5,076 bases of DNA from Dehalococcoidia bacterium (GTDB lineage: Bacteria; Chloroflexota; Dehalococcoidia; JACVQG01): positions 1 to 5,076 of the forward strand of contig JACVQG010000131.1 of assembly GCA_015661045.1 (NCBI GenBank), in the 5' to 3' direction. Below are positions 1-4,041 of the stretch, piece by piece. How positions within the stretch are numbered: position 1 is the stretch's first letter; each line of letters starts with the position of its first letter. The position numbers and the translations under genes were made by a program. The notes beneath the pieces are model-generated. The model saw only the letters and a list, made by a program, of their open reading frames with translations. It did no database searches and was not told the DNA's origin.

Positions 1-1
1 G

Positions 2-454
2 GGCCACTACGTCTCCACCAAAACCAAAAAGAAGATGATCCTCTACCCCGGATTCTGCATCACCCACAAGCGGTTGCAGGCGGAGCAGGTACGGCAGGCG
101 AGGGAGTCTCACCCCGAAGCAGTCGTCCTGGTCCATCCCGAATGCACCCCTGATGTGATAGCCCAGGCCGATGCCGTGATGAGCACATCTCAAATGATCA
201 AATATGCTAAAGAAAGCCCGGCTCAGAGCTTTCTTATCGGCACCGAGGAGGGCTTGCTGCACCGCCTCAAGCTGGAGAATCCCACCAAGACCTTTTACCT
301 CATGTGCAATGCCCTTGTCTGCCCCAACATGAAGCGCACCACTCTGGACAGGGTGCTGAAGACCATGGAGGAGCAGCGCAATCGCATCATAATCCCTGAA
401 GATGTCCGATTGAAAGCGCTGCGGACCGTGGAGCGAATGCTGGCGGTAGTATAA
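2..454 (+). CDS. nadA: Quinolinate synthase NadA, C-terminal part (5' end outside window)
   Basis: This is the last 150 residues of NadA, the [4Fe-4S] enzyme that condenses iminoaspartate with dihydroxyacetone phosphate to form quinolinate in the cytoplasm. The frame is open from base 2, so the methionine at 35 is internal. Visible family motifs, numbered from that methionine, are PGFC with Cys8, VHPEC with His34 and Glu36, STSQMIKY, IGTEEGLLHRLK and CPNMK with Cys96. Cys8 and Cys96 fit the second and third cluster cysteines. Their spacing of 88 residues, and 28 from Cys8 to Glu36, is close to the spacing I recall for Thermotoga NadA (Cys168, Glu195, Cys254). The first cluster cysteine would lie upstream of the window. 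The C-terminus looks complete and ends four bases before a REP-like repeat. nadB and nadC follow on the same strand but are separated from nadA by about 1.9 kb of unrelated small genes. Confidence 0.96.
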   Translation, partial: GHYVSTKTKKKMILYPGFCITHKRLQAEQVRQARESHPEAVVLVHPECTPDVIAQADAVMSTSQMIKYAKESPAQSFLIGTEEGLLHRLKLENPTKTFYLMCNALVCPNMKRTTLDRVLKTMEEQRNRIIIPEDVRLKALRTVERMLAVV

Positions 455-458
455 AAGC

Positions 459-490
459 CGTAGGGTGGGTGAAATGAAACGAAACCCACC
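459..490. repeat. REP-like hairpin repeat, copy 1
   Basis: The sequence begins CGTAGGGTGGGTG. It contains a perfect 7-bp stem, GGTGGGT (464-470) with ACCCACC (484-490), around a 13-base purine-rich loop. Related copies occur at 1176-1263 and 1957-1983, so this is a dispersed family and not a one-off hairpin. It starts four bases after the nadA stop. There is no T-tract after the stem, so it is a poor intrinsic terminator, although it could stabilise the 3' end of the nadA transcript. Confidence 0.8.
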
Positions 491-526
491 ATAAGTATGT
501 AAATATTCCAGTCAGTTAGAGCCAAG

Positions 527-535
527 TGTTATAAT
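527..535 (+). promoter_or_regulatory. Extended -10 promoter for the hicB-hicA-ygiT unit
   Basis: TGTTATAAT is a perfect -10 hexamer (530-535) with the TG of an extended -10 element at 527-528. No convincing -35 box lies 16-18 bases upstream, which is usual for extended -10 promoters. The predicted transcription start is near 542, giving a leader of about 30 bases before the hicB start at 572. This suggests the TA-type genes are transcribed separately from nadA. Confidence 0.6.
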
Positions 536-571
536 TCGTTAGCTGAGTTGGACAAGTGGCGGAGGGATAGC

Positions 572-790
572 ATGTTAAATACCTACACAGCAAAATACAC
601 AAAAATAAGCTCCGGGTACATGGGGCAGTTGGTCGAGTGGCCAGAGGTGATAACAGAAGGAAAGACTTTAGAAGAGTGTAGAACTATGGTTACAGATGCT
701 CTGCAAGAAATGATAAAAGCCTACCGGCAGCAGAGTAAAGAGATCCCTGTGGGAAGGGCTTTACTTGAGCAAATCCCCGTAGAAGTGTAG
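572..790 (+). CDS. Short HicB-family antitoxin (first of two)
   Basis: This 72-residue protein belongs to the short HicB family. It has the typical N-terminal SYTAKYT-like strand (here NTYTAKYTKISSGYMGQ), then the WPEVITEGKTLEECR segment and a helix ending in a conserved-looking LLEQIPVEV tail. Family members adopt a partial RNase H-like fold that binds and blocks the HicA mRNA-interferase toxin. No C-terminal DNA-binding domain is present, so self-repression would need another route. The ATG at 572 is chosen over the in-frame TTG at 548 because GGAGGG (561-566) sits five bases before it and because the family normally starts at this M-L. The stop codon is followed directly by the hicA ATG, with no gap, which implies translational coupling. 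The pair is placed antitoxin first. Confidence 0.85.
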   Translation: MLNTYTAKYTKISSGYMGQLVEWPEVITEGKTLEECRTMVTDALQEMIKAYRQQSKEIPVGRALLEQIPVEV

Positions 791-949
791 ATGACGGTCA
801 AACGTCGAGACCTCATTGCTTACCTGGAGGAAAACAGCTACTTCTTACTACGGGAAGGAAAGAAACATTCAATTTACACCAACGGCGAAAGGACAATGCC
901 TATCAAGAAACACCGCGTTATAGTCCGACTTCAAGGGAGGAAGCAATGA
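791..949 (+). CDS. HicA-family toxin, C-terminally truncated
   Basis: This 52-residue ORF reads MTVKRRDLIAYLEENSYFLL, then REGKKHSIYTNG and PIKKHRVI. It is a recognisable HicA mRNA interferase: a small double-stranded RNA-binding-like domain with a catalytic histidine, His26, in the GKKHSI motif. Relatives normally continue after the HR motif with a segment like DRITANELCKQAG and end near 60 residues. Here that final helix is replaced by VRLQGRKQ and a stop. The change falls just where the Shine-Dalgarno of the next gene begins, and the TGA overlaps that gene's ATG (ATGA, 946-949). The 3' end of hicA therefore seems to have been lost when the downstream gene arrived. The gene is probably a weakened or inactive toxin, but the catalytic residue is retained and activity cannot be ruled out. 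It starts directly after the hicB stop. Confidence 0.75.
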   Translation: MTVKRRDLIAYLEENSYFLLREGKKHSIYTNGERTMPIKKHRVIVRLQGRKQ

Positions 950-1173
950 AGTGTGTTGTGTGCAGGCAAGCTGAGGTCTGTTCAGGTAAGGCAACGGTAA
1001 CCGTTGAGCGTAATGGCACCCTTCTAGTCATTAAAGGTGTACCCGCGAGGGTCTGTCCGAACTGTGGTGAGGAATACCTGGACGAGAATGTCACTGAGAA
1101 ACTCCTTAAGTCTGCGGAGGAAGCAGCCCAAACTGGCGTCCAGGTGGATATCCGTGAATATGTGCCAGTTTAA
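946..1173 (+). CDS. YgiT-type (MqsA N-terminal-like) zinc-finger protein
   Basis: This 75-residue protein has two CxxC pairs, Cys3/Cys6 in MKCVVC and Cys37/Cys40 in RVCPNCGEEY. They match the zinc-binding domain at the N-terminus of MqsA/YgiT antitoxins. The stretch VTVERNGTLLVIKGVPA between them and the ending GVQVDIREYVPV fit complete stand-alone members of the family. The C-terminal helix-turn-helix of E. coli MqsA (about 131 residues) is absent, as is usual for these short forms. The start is set by AAGGGAGG (933-940), five bases before the ATG. Relatives usually accompany a small toxin such as a DUF4258 protein. Here the upstream neighbour is instead a HicA, with a 4-base stop/start overlap. 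An antitoxin role is family inference, and its target is unknown. Confidence 0.82.
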   Translation: MKCVVCRQAEVCSGKATVTVERNGTLLVIKGVPARVCPNCGEEYLDENVTEKLLKSAEEAAQTGVQVDIREYVPV

Positions 1174-1175
1174 TA

Positions 1176-1263
1176 CGTAGGGAGGGTGAAAGAAATGTAA
1201 CCCACCACTAAGAACCATAGGTGGGTTTTGTCCCGATAATATAGCGACTACACCCACCCTACG
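1176..1263. repeat. Composite inverted repeat (REPIN/MITE-like), copy 2 of the REP-like family
   Basis: An 88-bp element has 13-base terminal inverted repeats: CGTAGGGAGGGTG (1176-1188) and the reverse complement of CACCCACCCTACG (1251-1263), with one mismatch. Its left half resembles the single repeat at 459-490. Its right half is a second repeat unit in opposite orientation, so the whole looks like two REP units facing each other. It begins two bases after the ygiT-type stop. It has no coding capacity and would need a transposase supplied elsewhere. Confidence 0.8.
1199..1229 (+). terminator. Possible weak terminator inside the composite repeat
   Basis: AACCCACC (1199-1206) and GGTGGGTT (1220-1227) form a perfect 8-bp stem with a 13-base loop. 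The stem's own Ts run into a short TTTT before G. The T-tract is brief, so termination would be partial at best. It lies between the ygiT-type gene and the separate promoter candidate of the second hicB. Confidence 0.35.
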
Positions 1264-1273
1264 AACCGGGGTA

Positions 1274-1279
1274 TATAAT
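1274..1279 (+). promoter_or_regulatory. Candidate -10 box for the second hicB
   Basis: TATAAT lies 24 bases before the ATG at 1304, just outside the composite repeat. No matching -35 or TG extension is visible, because the expected -35 position falls inside the repeat. The gene has its own GGGAG ribosome-binding site at 1291-1295. This is a weak call from the hexamer alone. Confidence 0.35.
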
Positions 1280-1303
1280 ATAAGCGGCCAGGGAGAATTC
1301 AAA

Positions 1304-1546
1304 ATGCTCACTAACTACATTAAGGCTGCGATGCGCAAAGCCAAATATGAGATTTTATCCGATGATGGCACCTTCTATGGGGAGATTCCAGGTTTTGAAG
1401 GGGTGTGGGCCAACGCAGATACACTGGAAGCTTGCAGAGAAGAACTGGAAGAGGTTTTGGAGGAGTGGATATTGTTCAGGGTGCCCAGCAACCTTGTATT
1501 GCCCGTTGTTGAAGGGATAGAACTGAGAATCAAGGAATCGGTTTAA
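1304..1546 (+). CDS. HicB-family antitoxin (second, different subfamily)
   Basis: This 80-residue protein is a full-length short HicB. Its N-terminus MLTNYIKAAMRKAKYEIL is followed by DDGTFYGEIPGFEGVWANA and then DTLEACREELEEVLEEWI, the most conserved part of the family. It should form the partial RNase H-like fold that neutralises HicA, and it carries no DNA-binding domain. Its sequence differs clearly from the HicB at 572-790, so the two are not recent duplicates. The ATG at 1304 fits the family start and follows GGGAGA by seven bases. Directly downstream (1547) is a decayed hicA in the expected position, so this antitoxin now has no working partner in the window. It may be a relic, or it may act on a toxin encoded elsewhere. 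The gene itself shows no damage. Confidence 0.87.
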   Translation: MLTNYIKAAMRKAKYEILSDDGTFYGEIPGFEGVWANADTLEACREELEEVLEEWILFRVPSNLVLPVVEGIELRIKESV

Positions 1547-1624
1547 TTGCCTAGATTTGGCCCTCTTAAGTGCAGAGAACTGGTACACTATCCGGGGTAA
1601 TTGGGCTTTGAGGGACTGCATTAA
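1547..1624 (+). pseudogene. Remnant of a hicA toxin gene (partner of the second hicB)
   Basis: Starting at a TTG directly after the hicB stop, the frame reads LPRFGPLKCRELVHYPG, stop (1598-1600), LGFEGLH, stop (1622-1624). This matches the usual HicA N-terminus paired with this HicB type: a PLKRRELI-like helix followed by a LGFEGP-like strand. The helix carries an in-frame stop. The catalytic-histidine region and everything beyond are missing. Position, frame and order all fit the lost toxin of this module. The match is from memory of the family pattern over about 24 residues, so a profile search would be needed to confirm it. Confidence 0.65.
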
Positions 1625-1770
1625 TCTAACGCATTAGTATAAATAGGCCACACGAATAAGCAATAAGATAATTTATAGTTTATATTGAAGTAAGCATTGG
1701 AGTGGGGGTGAGTGGCTGCTAATATCGGTCAATGCATGTGAAATGTTATTGGCGATGTGGCGATACTCAA

Positions 1771-1797
1771 GGAGGTTCAAATCCTCCAAAAAGGAGG
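1771..1797 (+). promoter_or_regulatory. Possible Shine-Dalgarno sequestering switch
   Basis: GGAGG (1771-1775), CCTCC (1783-1787) and GGAGG (1793-1797) lie in succession. The middle CCTCC can pair with the first GGAGG (5 bp, 7-base loop), leaving the second free. It can also pair with the second (5 bp, A5 loop), hiding the Shine-Dalgarno that sits eight bases before the ATG at 1806. The two pairings exclude each other. This is seen in the sequence, but any regulatory role is inference. The stems are short and could be chance. Confidence 0.3.
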
Positions 1798-1805
1798 TCA
1801 TAATC

Positions 1806-1970
1806 ATGTTCAAAGACAACGTTGCGGCAGCTTCGCGTTTTGTCAATTACCTGGAACGCGGACTATCCAATTGGGTTCCACGAACAGCCCTCCTTCTGCT
1901 GGCGCTGTGGGAAGCTCCCCCCCAGCCCAATGCCCACTTCCCTATAAGCACAGTGGGGTGGGTGGAGTGA
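1806..1970 (+). CDS. Doubtful small ORF, unrecognised
   Basis: A 54-residue ORF starts at an ATG with an excellent Shine-Dalgarno, AAGGAGGT (1791-1798). The product begins MFKDNVAAASRFVNYLERGL and has a hydrophobic stretch, TALLLLALW, around residues 28-36. It is too short and too close to a proline-rich tail to be a clear membrane segment. I do not recognise a family. The last eight or so codons, including the TGA, lie within or beside the REP-like repeat at 1957-1983. If this was a gene, its 3' end may have been replaced by the repeat. The strong ribosome-binding site is the only good argument for translation. Chance remains a serious alternative. Confidence 0.3.
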   Translation: MFKDNVAAASRFVNYLERGLSNWVPRTALLLLALWEAPPQPNAHFPISTVGWVE

Positions 1971-1983
1971 AACGAAACCCATC
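1957..1983. repeat. REP-like hairpin repeat, copy 3
   Basis: GGTGGGT (1957-1963) pairs with ACCCATC (1977-1983), six Watson-Crick pairs and one G-U, around a 13-base loop GGAGTGAAACGAA. Ten of the thirteen loop bases, and the loop length, match copy 1 at 471-483. The 5' flank TGGGG replaces the usual CGTAGGG, so this copy is more decayed. It provides the stop codon of the small ORF starting at 1806. Confidence 0.75.
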
Positions 1984-2021
1984 ATCATTATACCAGCCGC
2001 ATCAAGGAGAAATCCCCCCTG

Positions 2022-2060
2022 CCCCCTTTACGCAAAGGGGGTGCTCCGACACGTCGGAGC
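2022..2060. repeat. Two adjacent G+C-rich hairpins (dispersed-repeat type)
   Basis: CCCCCTTT (2022-2029) pairs with AAAGGGGG (2034-2041) around ACGC. Directly after it GCTCCGAC (2043-2050) pairs with GTCGGAGC (2053-2060). The preceding AAATCCCCCCTGCCCCC lead-in is a style often seen in dispersed intergenic repeats of environmental bacteria. No T-tract follows either stem, so they are not typical intrinsic terminators. They could block read-through or stabilise the 5' end of the DUF2283-nadB transcript. Confidence 0.6.
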
Positions 2061-2121
2061 GGAGGATTCCGTCCTTATCGCGAGCCTGTTTCTCCGATAG
2101 ACCCAAACGTAGGCAGCCGAA

Positions 2122-2343
2122 ATGAAGTTTAGTTACTATCCAGAAACAGATTCTCTTTACATTGACCTTTCCGAAAAGGTGAGCGAAGACTCTCGCGAAG
2201 TAGCACCTGGAGTTGTTCTAGATTTTGATGCCGAAGGGAACCTCGTCGGTATTGACATAGACCACGCCAGTAAAATAGCTGATTTATCTAAGCTGGAGGC
2301 TGAGGCTCTACCTATCGCGAAACTTTCCTTGGCTCGCCAATAA
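2122..2343 (+). CDS. DUF2283 domain protein
   Basis: This 73-residue protein matches DUF2283 over its whole length: MKFSYYPETDSLYIDL at the start, then SREVAPGVVLDFDAEGNLVGIDI, and DLSKLEAEALP near the end. The function of the family is not established. It is often found beside small toxin-like genes such as DUF4258 proteins and is suspected to be an antitoxin-type component. No partner is visible here: upstream are hairpin repeats, and downstream, after 19 bases, is nadB. The ribosome-binding site is weak (AGGC, 2112-2115), but the family start supports this ATG. Its stop is followed by the Shine-Dalgarno of nadB, so the two are probably co-transcribed and translation may be coupled. Confidence 0.85.
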   Translation: MKFSYYPETDSLYIDLSEKVSEDSREVAPGVVLDFDAEGNLVGIDIDHASKIADLSKLEAEALPIAKLSLARQ

Positions 2344-2345
2344 CA

Positions 2346-2355
2346 AAAAGGGGGG
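2346..2355 (+). promoter_or_regulatory. Ribosome-binding site that decides the nadB start
   Basis: AAAGGGGG (2347-2354) can pair with the 16S anti-Shine-Dalgarno through eight positions with a single G-U. It lies eight bases before the ACG at 2363, the ideal distance. No ATG, GTG or TTG occurs in the nadB frame from the upstream stop (2276) until GTG at 2441, and that GTG lies far from any such site. Confidence 0.65.
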
Positions 2356-2362
2356 CACTCAA

Positions 2363-3913
2363 ACGCAATACGACTATATCATCATCGGCTCCGGCATCGC
2401 TGGACTATATACCGCCCTCCTCGCCCGCGAGAAGGGCACTGTGCTGGTCATCACCAAGGCCAGTATTGACGAATGCAACACCAAGTATGCCCAGGGGGGC
2501 ATCGCCGCCGCCATCGGGCTTGGAGATTCACCAGAAATCCATTTTCAGGATACCATCGCCGCCGGCGCCGGGCTATGCGACCCGGAAGCAGTTCGTATCC
2601 TGGTGGATGAAGCGCCCGACCGGATAAGAGACCTCATCCACTTTGGCGTGGACTTCGACACACAGGAGGGGGAGGTGGCCCTCACCAAAGAGGCGGCTCA
2701 TACCTTGCCTCGTATCCTCCACGCCGGTGGAGACGCCACAGGTGAACACATAGAGCGGGCCCTTAGCCGCATGGCCCAGCAGGCTAAAGTGCGCATCCTG
2801 GAGTACTTTCTGGCTACGGACATCCTGGTCAAGGATGGCAGGGTGCAAGGAGTGCGAGCTCTGGACTGCCGCACGGGTGTCGAAGAGGAGTTCGAGGCAA
2901 ACTCGGTAATCGTAGCCACCGGAGGTGGTGGACGCTTGTTCAAAACTACCACCAACTCCGATATCGCTACTGGCGACGGCGTAGCCCTGGCCTATCTGGC
3001 AGGCGCTGAAATTACTGACATGGAGTTCTTTCAGTTCCACCCCACAGCTTTGCGATTACCCGGCGCACCGGTATTCCTTATCTCCGAGGCGGTGCGGGGT
3101 GAGGGCGGGGTACTGCGGAACCGGGATGGAGAAAAGTTCATGTCCCGCTATGACACTGTTGGCGACCTGGCGCCGCGGGATATTGTAGCCCGTGCTATTG
3201 TTGCCGAGATGCGACGGACCGGCACCGAGCGAGTCTATCTGGATGTCACTCACCTGCCACCCCGTTTGGTAGTTTCACGATTCCCTCAGATATATGGCTA
3301 CTGCCTTAACTGGGGACTGGATATAACCCGCGCCCCTATCCCGGTCGCCCCTGCTGCCCATTACATGATGGGTGGCATCAGGACTAATACCTGGGGTGAA
3401 ACGAACATCACCGGGTTATTCGCCTCCGGCGAAGTAGCTTGCACCGGGGTGCATGGCGCTAACCGGCTAGCCAGTAACTCCCTGTTAGAGGTGGTTGTCT
3501 TCGCCAAGCGTATCATTCAGCGCACTCAGGAGATCAACCAGCACACTCAAACCCAACTCATTACACCGTCACCTAACCCCAAAGAAACAGTTCCGCTCCC
3601 CGAACGACCAGTTAAAGGCAAGACTGCATTACCCAATCTCAATGCCCTTGAATCCCTTCACTGGGAAAAGGTAGGTATTCAGCGTTCGGGGGAGGGTCTC
3701 CTGGAGGCTGTCAAAACGCTGGCTGCCTGGGAAAAGGCCCTGGGGCAAGTAACCGACCGTCCTTCGTATGAAATGCGAAGCCTGGTGCTCGCCGGTAGGC
3801 TTATGACCGAGGCTGCCTTAATGCGGGAGGAAAGCCGCGGAGCTCATTACCGCTCCGACTTTCCTGAGCCTTTACCTAAATGGCAAAAACACATCATTTT
3901 CCGAAAATCCTAA
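2363..3913 (+). CDS. nadB: L-aspartate oxidase NadB (probable ACG start)
   Basis: This FAD enzyme oxidises L-aspartate to iminoaspartate, the first step of NAD synthesis, and supplies NadA. From the ACG the protein is 516 residues, normal for NadB. The FAD-binding GSGIAG is at residues 9-14, just after DYIII. KYAQGG follows at about 41-46. Active-site motifs are FQFHPT (His226), APRD (Arg272), AHYMMGG (His333) and HGANRLASNSLLE (Arg368). All four sit at a constant offset of 18 from the E. coli residues as I recall them (His244, Arg290, His351, Arg386). Glu110 in LTKEAAH may be the Glu121 equivalent. The C-terminal helical part ends with SRGAHYRSDFPEP and a short tail. The first ordinary start, GTG 2441, would delete the whole GxGxxG motif, so ACG 2363 is preferred. 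A substitution or sequencing error at an original ATG is the alternative. The stop codon lies inside a fold-back repeat. Confidence 0.93.
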   Translation, partial: TQYDYIIIGSGIAGLYTALLAREKGTVLVITKASIDECNTKYAQGGIAAAIGLGDSPEIHFQDTIAAGAGLCDPEAVRILVDEAPDRIRDLIHFGVDFDTQEGEVALTKEAAHTLPRILHAGGDATGEHIERALSRMAQQAKVRILEYFLATDILVKDGRVQGVRALDCRTGVEEEFEANSVIVATGGGGRLFKTTTNSDIATGDGVALAYLAGAEITDMEFFQFHPTALRLPGAPVFLISEAVRGEGGVLRNRDGEKFMSRYDTVGDLAPRDIVARAIVAEMRRTGTERVYLDVTHLPPRLVVSRFPQIYGYCLNWGLDITRAPIPVAPAAHYMMGGIRTNTWGETNITGLFASGEVACTGVHGANRLASNSLLEVVVFAKRIIQRTQEINQHTQTQLITPSPNPKETVPLPERPVKGKTALPNLNALESLHWEKVGIQRSGEGLLEAVKTLAAWEKALGQVTDRPSYEMRSLVLAGRLMTEAALMREESRGAHYRSDFPEPLPKWQKHIIFRKS

Positions 3914-4027
3914 TCTCTAAACTCTAAACAAATTCAAATCACAAGGTCAAAATACCGATGTATTGAACGTTATTTTGATTTGATATTTGGGATTTGTTTA
4001 GGATTTAGTGCTTGGTGCTTAGGATTT
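3905..4027. repeat. A+T-rich fold-back (MITE-like) repeat between nadB and nadC
   Basis: The ends are perfect 9-base inverted repeats, AAATCCTAA (3905-3913) and TTAGGATTT (4019-4027). Inside, 31-base arms at 3924-3954 and 3971-4001 are inverted repeats with 23 of 31 positions matching, around a 16-base loop. The style, repeated variations of AAATCCTAA and CTAAACAAATTC, resembles dispersed non-coding repeats of many environmental bacteria. The left end overlaps the last codons and stop of nadB. The right end stops just before the nadC ribosome-binding site, so the unit fills the whole gap. It could form a long RNA hairpin between the two genes. Confidence 0.75.
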
Positions 4028-4041
4028 ATTAAGGAGGTCTT

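Larger units (their letters stand above)
1625..2121. other. About 500-base stretch without a confident gene
   Basis: The first part (1625-1750) is A+T-rich and I recognise no coding homology or clear promoter in it. From 1771 a Shine-Dalgarno-like array precedes a small doubtful ORF at 1806. From 1957 the stretch holds a REP-like repeat and two strong hairpins of a dispersed-repeat type. Open frames running through the repeats here are most likely accidental. The region looks like decayed sequence between two TA-type modules. Confidence 0.6.

Noticed and set aside
548..571. Upstream TTG start for the first hicB
   Set aside because: The family begins at the later M-L, and GGAGGG is placed correctly for the ATG at 572. 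The extra eight residues have no support.
1771..1787. tRNA T-arm-like hairpin GGAGG-TTCAAAT-CCTCC
   Set aside because: The loop fits a T-loop, but no matching acceptor strand (CCTTTTT), anticodon arm or D-arm is found in the 90 bases upstream. The CCTCC also pairs with the following GGAGG, so a tRNA or tRNA fragment is not supported.
459..1983. CRISPR array from the repeated GGTGGGT/ACCCACC units
   Set aside because: The units are only three, unevenly spaced by about 700 bases, and separated by genes. They fit a dispersed REP-like family instead.
1757..2125. 122-codon open frame across the repeats, ending in an ATGA overlap with the DUF2283 start
   Set aside because: It runs through the REP-like repeat and both G+C-rich hairpins, has no family resemblance, and its composition follows the repeats. 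It is most likely accidental.
2441..2443. GTG as the nadB start
   Set aside because: It would delete the FAD-binding GxGxxG motif, which is clearly encoded in frame upstream, and it has no ribosome-binding site.
2573..3040. 155-codon open frame on the - strand inside nadB
   Set aside because: It lies wholly opposite conserved nadB sequence, with no recognisable product. It is a coding shadow.
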